Assembly (NCBI GenBank): GCA_021234155.1
Contig: JAJEKV010000051.1
Location: 6,672,761 to 6,736,760 of the forward strand
Length of the DNA: 64,000 bases
Reading direction: 5' to 3'
Origin: Isoetes taiwanensis
Taxonomy: Eukaryota > Streptophyta > Lycopodiopsida > Isoetales > Isoetaceae
Notes under the pieces: model-generated
What the model saw: the letters and a program-made list of their open reading frames with translations, nothing else
The model's database searches: none
What the model was told of the DNA's origin: nothing
In this document: piece by piece, positions 47,436 to 58,290 of the stretch
How the letters are laid out: each line of letters opens with the position of its first letter
Numbering within the stretch: position 1 is the stretch's first letter
Position numbers and translations under genes: made by a program

Positions 47436-47650
47436 GTGAGCAAGTGGTCGCGAGCAGGTTCATGGCGCAACTGGGGGGGACAAAGGTGGAATGTATTGCA
47501 AGATTGATGCATAATACAGAGCAAGTGGCTGCGAGCATGCTCATGGCATAACAGGAGGAGACAGAGATGGAGTATGTCGTGAGGCTGACTCAACATGCAA
47601 AGGAAGTGGCTGCAAGCAGGCTCATGGTGCAATAGGAAGAGATAGATGAA
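47436..47650 (+). repeat. 81-bp tandem repeat, three units
   Basis: The anchor AAGTGG recurs at 47442, 47523 and 47604, exactly 81 bp apart, with 'gcgagcaggctcatggc', 'caggaggagac' and 'atggaatatgt.g.gag' blocks. Period 81 keeps frame: each unit reads EQVAASRLMAQ-like, but TAA/TAG codons interrupt after units 2 and 3. Decayed coding repeat or plain minisatellite. Confidence 0.75.
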
Positions 47651-49049
47651 TAACATGTTAAGGCTGGTTGCAGAGACTCAACAAGGACATGCAAATCGAA
47701 ATAATCCTTCAACTTCAAATATATCCGGGTCTATTGTTATAGTTGTCCATAGTCAAATTATCTTGAAAATGGTATCAAAATTGTTATGCAGTATTTTTAC
47801 TGCACTAATGTCCATTTCATGCTATGGCCTCTGTGTTATTAGGTTAATATAATAGATATAGATTGCTTGTTCTAAACACTCTGTTCACATTGCACGATGT
47901 AAACACACCTGGGCATAAATATATCCATCTATTGTTATAATTGCCCATAGTGAAAGTATACCCAAATCCTTATGCAGTACTGAATCAAAGGCCTATTGGT
48001 CTTATGTTAAGGGCAAAATTTATCATTTGTTCTATGCCCAAATTATTGCCCGATGAAGGGCCCCAATTTTTTTTTTTTTGGGGGGTCTTAAGCCTAAACC
48101 TTACCCAACCCATCGTCACTATCTGCACCATAATCTTATCATATCGCAGTGCAAAAATAGTTGAAGCTTTAGAAGCTTCTGTTCGATGCTAATTCCAGAA
48201 CTATGATGTCGTTCCAAATCCAGAAAACCAAGAGCAGATTTAGAAGGTTTAGAGCATTGGAAATAGATAAAGAAGAAGTGTGCCAAATTGTTTTCTGCAC
48301 TAGGTGGAATCCAAGTAGCCATTGCTAATGTGAAGAAATGATGCTGAAAATTTGGTGATGAATTTGGTATTGCTTGTTGAATTGAGAATTGCAATATAAA
48401 GTAGTTTGAAGCAAAATTTTGTTATATTGTGGTTGATCCCTAATTATTGTGGAAAGATAAGTTGTTGTAACATTTTATTACATAAATTCAAATGTTTGAT
48501 GGTTGATCAAATGAGAATTTGTATATGCGCATTAGTAATTGTTTCTTCTAGAATGCTTCCATGTATTTGAAAATAGTTAATCACTAATATTATGCTCTAC
48601 TCTGGAGCCTTGAGTTGGATAATATCATTGTCTTGAAATACACTTGTTTTCCTTGAGCTGTTAACGGTAGCGGTACCATATCAGTAGAGTTCTATTGCTA
48701 TTGTTGTACCTATGTACCCATTTGCAAAATTCACATGATTAAAAATCCATTCTGTTGCATTTAGATCAAACTCACCCTAATAAATTACACCACATAATAA
48801 ATCAGCCCATCCTATTTGCTCGAAGTTGGGTCTATCATATGCTCCAATTTTAAAACCTTGTGTTAACCATCTCCAATTTTCATGATTCATATAATCCCCA
48901 TTACTCTATACATATAATTCTCATTGTGTCTTGATCCACATCCAAATAAATCCATACCACATATATTATAGAAATCGTATCCTCTTGCATTCAATGCCCT
49001 CCTGAGACATTTTCTATACCTTTATTGTGACATCTTATTACATAATGTA
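47651..49049. other. no gene recognised
   Basis: AT-rich, with a T9G6 homopolymer junction at 48069. A ~45-bp partial duplication (gatgtgtccca....ctcaa.cctatttgttat) lies at 49230-49316 inside the neighbouring gypsy remnant. Confidence 0.3.
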
Positions 49050-51240
49050 GAAAATATTAGTTGGCTACCATAACAGCCTGGAGATCTGACCATTGGATGG
49101 TGAGCTAGTAGTCTAGTAGTTCGTCAGCCCACTAGATTGAGAAAACTCCTTACGTCGTGGACATTCTTTATGACTGACCACCCTACTATGGCTTGAATCT
49201 TTGTCGGATCTATGGAAATCCCTTTCAGTGAGATGATGTGTCCCAAATTCTCAACTCTATTTGTTATAAGGTGGCAAAATGATGTGTCCCATATACTCAA
49301 CCCTATTTGTTATAAAGTGGCATAGAGCTGATACCTTTTTAATTTTTCGAGGATTCTTATTGGGTGGTTTACATGGCCTTCAAGTGTCTGGCTATAATTA
49401 GGATACCGTCGAAGAAGACAATGACAAATTCATCAAGGAATTCTCTAAACACATCATTCATAAGCCTCATGAATTCTACTGGTGCATTGGACAACCCAAA
49501 TGGCTTTACCATAAATCCATAATAACCATATCTTGTTTTAAAGGATGTCTTATAAACATCCTCCTTCTTGATTCTTATTTGGTGATAGTCAATCTCAAGT
49601 CGATTTTGGAGAAGCATTTGGCTCCTTAGAGCTAGTCCATGAGATCGTCTGCTCTATGCAAGGCATAACTATTTTTTATGATCTGCTTGTTTAATTGACG
49701 ACAGTCCATGGACATCCTCAAGCTTCTATCCTTTTTCTTAAGGAAGATGCTAGATGGTCCAAAGGGAAAGACACTAGGTCTTGTGAACCCTAGGTTTAGG
49801 AGTTCTTGGAGTTGTTTCTTTAACTATGCCATCTCCAGAGTGATCATCCTATACGGCACATTATTAGTAGGCTTAGTGTCGGGTGCAAGTGCAATCTCAC
49901 AAGCGACTCCCCTGTAAGGCAGCTCCTTGATTTCATCCGGGAATGGGCCTTGTTACTTGATTGGGTAGCTCGCTCGAAGCTTTCTCTTTGAGGTTGTCGT
50001 TGGTGTCAGGGCCTACCGATTCCAACTTGAAGACATAAGCTATTTACTGTCTTCTTCTGCATTATGCACAAGTAATTTTTTTTACTAGTCATGCATTGCA
50101 TTAGAGTGACATTACATTTGATCTCAACTTGCTTTCCGCAGGGAGTTGTTACAATAACTTTCATGTTCATGCAATCAATCATGGCTTTAGCTGGTATTAG
50201 ATACTCCATCCCAAAAGTGAGATCATATCTCCCAATATTCAATACTTTTGTGCCCAATCCTCTTATCGTCTGGATGGCGAAGAGCGCCACTTGCCATTGC
50301 TACTGGCTTACATTATCTCGACCATTCTATGCGAGGCAAAGTTTGTAGGTTGCTACCTGTGTCGATAAGAATGCCAATGGCGTTGCTAGCTACTTGACCG
50401 AGATGACACAGTATGACTTTCGGCATCCTCATACTCTATCGTAATGAAAATACGGGACTCACATTCTATGAAGTTACGAGGAGCATTATCGTCTTCTTTT
50501 ATTAGTATCTTCCATCCCATCCCTGTCATTGGTATCCCCATAGACGCATCGCAAGCAGATTTTCTTCCTTATACACTCTTCTCACTTTTCTTTTGGAATG
50601 GATTCCAGGAAGTGCCTTGCGGTCTTGGAGTGATTTAGGCCTCCTAATTGGTCTTTAAAGGTGATTTATTTCTTGGCTTTTTGCTTATTGTAACCTCCAC
50701 TGTAATTGCTCTTTGCAAGGTGCTAGGCTAGCTGGCCTTATGTTATATGCTCCTACATTCTTCATTTTGTCATGACCCCCTTGCTTTTGAGCTGGAATTG
50801 GCGAGCCAGGTTCTTCTAGGCTAAGCGTTTTATCCTCTACCTCAGACACTGCATGCAAGTTGATTGCTCTTACCAACTTCTTTATGTTTTCATTTAGACC
50901 TTCACTATAGCTCTCCGTTGCTTGCCTTTCATTGACATTGGGTACTAGAGGTGGAGTCGCATGAACTCCTCCGTGGATAAGCAGACTAGTTCTTGGCCTT
51001 GCTCAAGATGGGAGAGGCCTTGAATCATGTGACACTTATGAGACCTTGGATCTGCACTTGCTTCGGCTTAAGCCATGAACATGAAAATAACCTTTATCTT
51101 TGTTCTTCATGCCATATGCATTTCCAAAAAATTTCGCATTTCATCTAACCCAAGCTTCAGCCTCCATCCTAGATCTCTTAGTGCCAAAGAATCGTTCGAG
51201 CTTTCTTGCCTTCCAGACATTGCTCATAGCGAAATGTACT
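49050..51240 (-). pseudogene. Ty3/gypsy gag-pol remnant
   Basis: Minus strand, in order: gag-like ERFFGTKRSRMEAEAWVR (about 51150-51210), protease GILIDTGSN (about 50355), YDLTFGMEYL (about 50220), reverse transcriptase [40 protein letters not shown] (49640-49790), DYHQIRIKKEDVYKTSFKTR, KPFGLSNAPVEFMRLMND, VFREFLDEFVIVFFDGILII (49369-49617), then GHIISLKGISIDPTKIQAIV and VRSFLNLVG (49120-49220). Many stops. The catalytic YxDD is FFDG here, so the enzyme would be dead even without the stops. Confidence 0.88.
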
Positions 51241-51289
51241 TTCTTATGGTAGTCTGCGTCTTTATCTACCTTGGCCTTTGCCTTATCCT

Positions 51290-51870
51290 TAAGAGTGCTC
51301 ATGTACTTAAGAGGCACCATGAATTTTGAAATCACATATAATGACCATGATTTAACTCTGTTTGCATACAGTGATGCTGATTGAGGTGGAGATTTGAGCA
51401 CACGAAAATCAACCAACAGTTATGCAATATCCTTTGGAGGTGGAACAATTTGTTGGAGAAGTAAAAAACAAAGTGCAGTAGCAATATCATCTGCAGGAGC
51501 AGAATATGCTGCTAGCTTTCTTGTTTCTAAGGAAATTGCATGGTTAAGAAGATTGGCTAATGAACTTGGTATACATCAGGCAGATCCTACAACAATCATG
51601 ACTGATAGCTTGAGCTGTATGACTATAGTTAAAATTCTAGTTTACCATGAAATAACCAAACATATTGAACTCTCTCTACATTTTATCAGAGATCTTGCCG
51701 AGAAGGGATATATCAGAATGGAATATGTGCACACTAATATGCAGATTGCAGATATATTCACTAAACCTTTGATTGAAAGGAAATACATACAGTTCACAGA
51801 AAGTTTGAAAGTGATTGAAGAAGACTGTATAGCAATCCAAATGTTTGAAGTGTGCAGAAATATAAGATGA
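51290..51870 (+). pseudogene. Ty1/copia RNase H domain, 3' end of polyprotein
   Basis: LTLFAYSDAD, a stop, GGDLSTRKSTNSYAISFGGG, CWRSKKQSAVAISSAGAEYA, EIAWLRRLANELG, MTDSLSCMTIVK, RTKHIELSLHFIRDL-like block, YVHTNMQIADIFTKPL. This is the standard copia RNase H C-terminus (YSDADWAGD...SGY, KKQ..VA.SSAEAEY, KHI.I..HFIR, Q.AD..TK). The frame is open for 158 codons after the stop. The Q>R-type RNase H Asp residues are kept in YSDAD. Confidence 0.9.
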
Positions 51871-51879
51871 AAGGAGGAA

Positions 51880-52357
51880 TGTTGGATATTATGGGTTCAT
51901 CATATATTTCATACCATGAAGGCTCAAACTTATTCATATAATTCCTAAGGATTAGATATTGTATACCACTTGGACAAATTGAAAAATGGCAAGAATGATC
52001 GAATGAAAAATAGCAAGGGCCTTACCGATCGGATGAAAGCCTTGCCAATCTGAGCAATCGCCATAAAATGCCTTGTAGATGATCCAAACATGGTGAAGGA
52101 AATTCGGCTAAGGAGGAGCTGTTTCAGCACTATACAAATGTGATCTAAATTCAAATTTCGTGGTCAACTGTGCTACAGTGACACAGTCAATCCCCTTGCT
52201 ACAGTACTTAGCATAAGACCATTGAAACGAAGTTGTATTTATGTATTTTTTGAACATTATTACAAAGGTTGGAGTTGAGATAAAAGCACTTGCCTTGCTA
52301 TATTCTTGCTTGAATTAAGTTGTCCTGGGAATAACAAAGTGAGCTCTAATTTCTCCA
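51880..52357 (+). repeat. copia 3' LTR (probable)
   Basis: Starts TGTTGGATATTATGGG directly after the purine tract GATGAAAGGAGGAA that follows the copia stop codon. The right end near TTTCTCCA (about 52357) is uncertain since no partner LTR is present. Confidence 0.55.
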
Positions 52358-52499
52358 TTGGTGGCAACGTAAACAAATAAAAACAACCGGTACAGTCCTA
52401 ATGCAGAAGGAGAGGGTTGTGCCATATGACTCATGTAAGATAAATGACATTGAAACTTGCTGTCCAACACATGATCAAGAGCCTCTAACAGTAGGCAAG

Positions 52500-53225
52500 G
52501 CTCTTAAAATTTGTAGACTCTACTTGTTGGGAAGAAAGTTCCAATTGGATATCAACCACCAAAGTCTTTAATATGTGTTCACCCAACTACATCTCAATCT
52601 AAGGCAAAGAAGATGGATGGAGTTCCTCGAAGAGTATGATTTTGTGGATCACCACAAAAACTCAATGTGGTTGTGGATGCACTATCAAGTCATCACAACA
52701 AGGCTACACTGGAATGCCATATCGACACTCAACGGTGAGTTTGGCAAGAAGATAGAAGATATCTTGCCTACGGATCAAGATTTTCAGAAAGTATGGGTAA
52801 AAACAGATATAGAAAGGAAAACCTTTAATTATTTAAAAGGAAAGGTAACTTTTTATATCATAAAGATAAATGATACGTGCCAGAGTCATCAGGGGGGAGG
52901 ATGTAAATCCTCTATACGCATAATAGTCCTATTGTTGACCATGCAAGATTCATGAAAACCTCCTTCCAAATCAGGAGTAGTTACTATTGGCCAGGCATGA
53001 AGAAACAGATATCAAGGTATGCTCGGGAATACCAATTATGTCAGCAAACAAAAGAGGAGCAACTCTAAATTCCAGGAGCACTAGAACCTTTGGCCATTCC
53101 AAACGTCAAACGGGAGATAGTAAGCATAGTTTTCATAACAAGACTCTTGAGAATAGCAAGAGACCATGATGCCTTAATGGTAGTGGTCGACAAATTGTTA
53201 AAGATGGCACACTTGTTGCCCTGTC
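52500..53225 (+). pseudogene. Ty3/gypsy RNase H-integrase remnant
   Basis: Plus strand: LLGRKFQLDINHQSL, FTQLHLNLRQRRWMEFLEEY, DFVDHHK, then in another frame SYYWPGMKKQISRYAREYQL, CQQTKEEQ (the integrase zinc-binding region) and DHDALMVVVDKLLKMAHLLP (start of the catalytic core). Frame changes and stops throughout. It is opposite in strand to the 49-51 kb gypsy remnant, so it is a separate copy. Cut at 53225 by the next element. Confidence 0.85.
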
Positions 53226-53992
53226 TGATATGGAGCAAGCACGGGGGAGAGGTCTACGGCAAATGGGTTATTGAAATTATGGCAAATACTATGTGAATGT
53301 TAGTCCTAATGTATCCCTAAATGTATAGAAAGAAGGGGCATAGGATAACATAGCATGTGGGTGTGAAGAACCATCGATATTTATGGAAGGGGTCGAGGCA
53401 CTATCATTGGGATGATTATTAGTTGAGAAAAAGGTCATAGATAATATCCGATATGATAATCTAATTAAAGGCAAGGAGATATTTTGATGTAAAAGGCAAC
53501 TGCCGGCTAAAAAAGGCTAAAGTCGCAGAGAGATCTATAAATAGAACCTAAATTTCAGTTGGACATATCTCCGCAACCAGATCTCCAATTGGGGCGACCT
53601 TTAACTCATTCGAACCGGCTCGGAGTCTAGTTTTCGAATTGGGTCGCACATATCGTAGTTCATCCGTATGAGGGAGTAATGGCCGAAAATGTGACGGGGG
53701 GTCATAAATTACTGCTACAACGACTTTACAGATTTGCAATTATTTTTTGATCTGTAGCTACTTGGAGTAGTGAGATTAGTCTGGAAGGCCAATAAATCAG
53801 ATGCCAGAGTTTTTTGTTTGCCATAGCACTTGTGTTTTGCCATAACCTAGTGGATCCGATTGGGTGATTAATGGTGATGCCATATCACTTGTGCATGAAT
53901 AAAGTTTCTCTAATCCAGTGTTCTATTATTTTACTGTGGGTTCTGCGATTCTGTGTTGTTACAACAACTTTTAATATATATGAATTGTATCA
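53226..53992 (+). repeat. 5' LTR
   Basis: 767 bp. TATAAATA at 53536-53543 is a likely promoter box; AATAAA at about 53897 a likely polyadenylation signal. Both recur in the 3' LTR. Confidence 0.92.
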
Positions 53993-53994
53993 AG

Positions 53995-54004
53995 TGGTAT
54001 CAGA
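53995..54004 (+). promoter_or_regulatory. primer-binding site for initiator tRNA-Met
   Basis: TGGTATCAGA, two bases (AG) after the CA end of the 5' LTR; ten bases match the plant initiator tRNA-Met complement. Confidence 0.8.
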
Positions 54005-54119
54005 ATGGAGGTTTGCGATTATTGTGGGAACCATGGGCAATGGGATCACCAGTGGAATTTGGACTCACTAGTCTATGAGAGAAATTAAATAGGAATTTTC
54101 CAGAGGGCCGTAAAGATCA

Positions 54120-54419
54120 TTGTTCTTGTATGTGCTGCAAGAACTACTATTAGTTCTTATTTTGCTGGAGCATGGCGATGGAATGAAGAGGAGATTATCA
54201 TTTTGGGGGTTCACAAGAATATATGTGGATTATCTTAATGGAGTAAAAGCGCTTATGCATGAAGGAAAATCATATTATTTCAATATTAGAGCGGTTAGTG
54301 GAACTGAGGTGGATTTGGCGACTATGGCTGCAAGAGAAGCTGGAGCATCAGTAGCAGAGAAAAGAAAACTCGGTGCTTTCATGGAGAATGCTCGAAGTAT
54401 ATGGACCGACTTGTCGTGA
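54120..54419 (+). CDS. 99-codon frame inside the LTR element, unknown
   Basis: Starts MFLYVLQELLLVLILLEHGD, then a hydrophilic part (ALMHEGKSYYFNI, VDLATMAAREAGASVAEKRK). The hydrophobic start followed by an Ala/Glu/Arg-rich helix-like end has no match I can name to gag or any retroviral-type domain. It may be a gag relic or chance. Downstream 54420-55475 is non-coding, with three ~65-bp imperfect repeats (GGTAATTGTG..TGCA.CACAATAGGC) at 55000-55185. Confidence 0.25.
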   Translation: MFLYVLQELLLVLILLEHGDGMKRRLSFWGFTRIYVDYLNGVKALMHEGKSYYFNIRAVSGTEVDLATMAAREAGASVAEKRKLGAFMENARSIWTDLS

Positions 54420-55489
54420 ACAAGTTCGGATTATTGGGGGGACTTCTATGATCCTTTGGGGATTATGGAATAATAAAGGTGGCTGCTGGGTTCTCGTGGA
54501 AAAGCTTATCATAGAGACGAGTTGTCATGGAGACAAATAACTTATCATGGAGACAAGTAACACCTGCTACACAACATTGAGCACTGCTTTGTCATAATAA
54601 CCGAACTACCTGCCATAACCTCTTGCCATCTCTAAAAGTCTTTCTTGATTATCTGAGCCTGAGTAACTTCCAACCTTCAAAGCTTGAATATGGAGAACTG
54701 CAAAAGCATCTTGCTTGGGAATGCGGAGTCAGATCGTGGTGATCTGAGAGGCCGGTTGGCCGTGGTATAAATATCTGACTTTGGAAGTCATATTAATATT
54801 TGACCTTAATTGTAGGTTTGCTTAATGATAAGCATTGGGAAGGAACTTTACGGATAAGCTATCAAGGATACGGATACTAAAAATTTGGATGCAGAACCTC
54901 AAATTATTTTCTAGGGGACAGATTTATGGGTAAAGTTTGTAAGTTGATTTTCTTTATGCAGAATAGAGAGTACAAATTTTATTTCTTGTGTGTACTCATG
55001 GTAGATTGGTAATTATGATTGCAACGTAATAGGCCTGAACATGGTGCATTAATTGTGCATGCCTCTTGGTAGATCAGTAATTGTGTCTGCAGCACAATAG
55101 GCTTGAACAAGAGTGCATTAGATGTATATTTTTGAAGAGTGGTAATTGTGGTTGCAACACAATAGGCCTGACAAAAACTGCATCTATATCGCGGAGATAC
55201 ATTGTCTCGTGGAGATATAATCAAGTAGTACTGCGGAGGTACGAAAGATAATAACGTATCGCAGAGATGCAATTGTTTTTGCAGGGATTAAAAGAATAGG
55301 GACGCGAAGGTTCCAAGATATAAAGTACTGTGAAAGTACAGTAACATATATAACTGTTTCCTGAGTTCGCAGGGTCCATGAAACTCCCAGGTGCACGTTG
55401 ATTGTAGAACAACCACCTTGAGAAGGGATGGACCAAATTGGAGTGTACTCCGACGATCGCGGACGATCTCTTTTTGAGAAGGGATGGAT

Positions 55490-56189
55490 TGATATGGAGC
55501 AAGCACGGGGGAGAGGTCCACGGCAAATGGGTTATTGGAATTATGGCAAATACTAATGTATCCCTAAGTGTATAGAAAGAAAGGACATAGGATAACATAG
55601 CATGTGGGTGTGAAGAACCATTGATATTTATGGAAGGAGTTGAGGCACTATCATTGGGATGATTAAAGGCAAGGAGATATTTTGATATAAAAGGCAACTG
55701 CGGCTAAAAAAGGCTAAAGTCGCAGAAAGATCTATAAATAGAACCTAAATTTCAGTTGGACATATCTCCGCAACCAGAGCTCCGATTGGGGCGACCTTTA
55801 GCTTATTCAAACCGGCTCGGAGTCTAGTTTTCGAATTGGGTGGCACATATCGTAGTTCATCCGTATGAGGGAGTAATGGCCGAAAATGTGACGGGGGGTC
55901 ATAAATTACTGCTACAACGACTTTACAGATTTGCAATTATTTTTTGATCTGTAGCTACTTGGAGCAGTGAGATTAGTCTGGAAGGCCAATAAGCCAGATG
56001 CCAGAGCTTTTTGTTTGCCATAGCACTTGTGTTTTGCCATAATCCAGTGGATTCGGTTGGGTGATTAATGGTGATGCCATATCACTTGTGCATGAATAAA
56101 GTTTCTCTAATCCATTGTTCTATTATTTTACTGTGGGTTCTGTGATTCTGTGTTGTTACAACAACTTTTAATATATATGAATTGTATCA
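55490..56189 (+). repeat. 3' LTR
   Basis: 700 bp, colinear with the 5' LTR but lacking a short block near the start (ATGTGAATGTTAGTCCT region) and a block around 53415-53470. Confidence 0.92.
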
Positions 56190-56329
56190 CTGTCGAAGCA
56201 CCGTTGCTTGTGCTTCTTAACTTTTTATTTATCCTTTGCAATTGCCACTAGTTGTGCTGGTTGTTTCTGCGGCCTCTGTACTTCCTCAACATTAGCATTT
56301 CCTGCTGGTGGAACCCTCCACCTCCTCCA

Positions 56330-56740
56330 GCTAGCAAGCTGCTTGGATCTTGGATGTTTGACCTCATCTGTGTTATTTCCTATTCACGAGTCCTTAACTC
56401 GAGCAGTGCTCTTGGGCGCCAATCAAAGGCATGTGGTTATGCCTTAAAATGGCTGTAGCATTATGATCTAATGGCTGAAGTTTGTGGCTTGTCTGTGGTG
56501 GAAGAACAAATAAATGCAAACTTAGATCTATTGCTACCTCAATCACCTCAATATCAACATTTTTTTGACTAGCATGCCCATCCAAAATTAGTAAGCGTGG
56601 ATTATCCAATGACACTTCACTCAATACATTTATTGTGAAATGATTATTAACCCAAAGCTTGAAGAGGTCCTTTGTCATCATCCATGCTTCTTCCTAGACT
56701 GTCATGAATGCTCCTCGCTCATAGCCTTTAATACTATAAG
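56330..56740 (-). pseudogene. DDE_1 (pogo/Tigger-type) transposase fragment
   Basis: Minus strand: GYERGAFMTV, TKDLFKLWVNNHFTINVLSE, NPRLLILDGHASQKNVDIEV, LFVLPPQTSHKLQPLDHNAT. This is the DDE_1 endonuclease centre (LLILDGH.SH, PPH.SH.LQPLD), the second catalytic Asp being in LDGH. A stop separates the first block from the rest, and the N-terminal HTH and the first catalytic Asp are missing. The C-terminal part (to 56200) is basic and frameshifted. Confidence 0.85.
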
Positions 56741-56885
56741 AATATGTAGCATAATAACAGGGGGTTACTTTTAGATTTTTATACGCTTTTTCATATGGTT
56801 TTTCTATGATTTCGTTGTTGTATTCGTTGAGGTGTACTAAATAGTATTTCTAGAGTGCACCCTTTATGGGCCGTTGATTTTCGTT
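56735..56885 (+). repeat. dispersed repeat family C, copy 2
   Basis: 'gtagcataataacaggggg', 'tttatacgctttttcatatg', 'ggtgtactaaatagtattt', 'ctagagtgcaccct', 'gggccgttgatttt'. Counterpart in inverse orientation at 24671-24806. The leading motif also starts the 23.17 and 23.6 kb duplication units. Confidence 0.65.
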
Positions 56886-56942
56886 GGTTGGAAAAATCCG
56901 AGGGTTGTTGTCTTTCTCTGCATGTGTTTGTGCATGAACACT

Positions 56943-57086
56943 ATGCAAGTGTGTGCATGTGCATGTGCACATGCATGTGCATGTGTGTGCATGTGCACAT
57001 GCATGTGCATGTGTGTGCATGTGCATGTTCATATGCATGTGCAAGTGCAAGTGCATGTGCATGTGTGCATGTGTGTGCATGTGTAC
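56943..57086. repeat. (TGCATG/TGTGCA)n microsatellite
   Basis: Alternating purine-pyrimidine GTGTGCATGTGCATGTGC-type tract of ~140 bp. It yields spurious frames of Met/His/Cys/Val on both strands (for example 56855-57184), which are not genes. Confidence 0.92.
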
Positions 57087-57714
57087 TTGCCCTCTTGGAT
57101 TCTTATTGCCGGAGTGGATTTTACTACCACGAGATGGATTTTTTGCTCACACTTACAAAGGTATTTGTTTTTAATGTTTCTTGATTAGCATAATGTTTTT
57201 TTACAAGGTATTGGTTTCTCGATTCTACAATGTAGTGCTACAAAACCCCCTTTTGTTTCCTTCCTATGATTTTTCTTTGCTTGATTCAAGTTTAGGCCCT
57301 CTGTTTGCTTTCAACTCTTGGATATTTACGGCTTAGGATTGTTCATAGCGGCCGACCTTTAGCTTCAATCAACAAACGGATTCTTATGCACACAATGGTA
57401 GGATTATTCCGCCCTTTTCCATATCACTTTGAATCGGTCAAGCGGTGGCCACAAGAATACATTTATATTGTAGGTTTGGAACTTTAATCGAGCCGTAAGG
57501 GCGAATCATGCATTACCTTTAAGCTAGAGATGGAGCATCCAAAATCATATGGATTGATAAACAATGGTGTCATTGTGAAAGAGAAATAGTTGTAGCGGAA
57601 GTAACAATATGTAGCATAATAATGAGAGGGTTTTCTTTGTGTTGTAAAATTTATGACTTCGAGAATAATGGGGCGTCCCTAAGGCCCCGAAGAAGGGCCA
57701 AAAATTTTTGCAAC
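57087..57714. other. no gene recognised
   Basis: Short frames only. A third 'atatgtagcataataa' motif lies at 57606-57622. Confidence 0.3.
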
Positions 57715-58290
57715 ACAAACCATTAACATCCAACATATAAAAATTAAATCCCCAACACATAACAACCATTGACATTAACAACCAACACATAACTACCATT
57801 GACATTAATTAACATAACCATTGGGTCCAACACATTTAAATTAAAATCCCCTAAACCCCCTTTGGTTTGGGTGCATATTCACACGGGGGTGGCGTAGGGC
57901 GGCGAGAGCCCTCATAATTGTATTTTGCACGTACAAAATCAACACCATATAGTATTCCGCTTGAAATCTTATAGTATTTTGCGAATCTTATTATACAGTA
58001 TAGCAAATTTTGTACTTGCATACCCCACAAACGAGGAACTTTACGTACGGTATAGATTAAGGAATAAGGGGTGAATATGCCTATCCAACAGCTCTCGTTG
58101 CCCGGAGTCACCCCCCGTGTGAATATGCACCCAAACCAAAGGGGGTTTAAGGGGGATTTTAATTTAAATGTGTTGGACCCAATGGTTATGTTAATTAATG
58201 TCAATGGTAGTTATGTGTTGGTTGTTAATGTCAATGGTTGTTATGTGTTGGGGGATTTAATTTTTATATGTTGGATGTTAATGGTTTGTG
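57715..58290. mobile_element. foldback MITE, family F, copy 2
   Basis: Near-perfect inverted arms of ~195 bp (57715-57912 and 58083-58290) with 'ccaacatataaaaattaaat', two tandem 'aacacataac.accattgacattaa' blocks, 'ccccctttggtttgggtgca' and 'tattcacacggggg'. The ~170-bp centre contains 'tttgtacttgcataccccacaaacgagg'. The arms are longer and more alike than in copy 1 (14163-14563), so this copy is younger. Confidence 0.85.

Larger units (their letters stand above)
53226..56189 (+). mobile_element. complete non-autonomous LTR retrotransposon
   Basis: 5' LTR 53226-53992 and 3' LTR 55490-56189, both starting TGATATGG and ending GTATCA (TGATA/TATCA terminal inverted repeat). Target duplication CTGTC flanks both ends (53221-53225 and 56190-56194). 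The primer-binding site TGGTATCAGA (53995-54004) follows the 5' LTR, and the purine tract GAGAAGGGATGGAT (55476-55489) precedes the 3' LTR. The ~1.5-kb internal region has no gag-pol, only a 99-codon frame of unknown nature. Mobilised in trans by an autonomous relative. It landed in the gypsy integrase remnant. LTRs differ by point changes and a few indels. Confidence 0.93.

Noticed and set aside
56850-57188. Met/His/Cys-rich frames on both strands
   Set aside because: Produced by the TGCATG/TGTGCA microsatellite.
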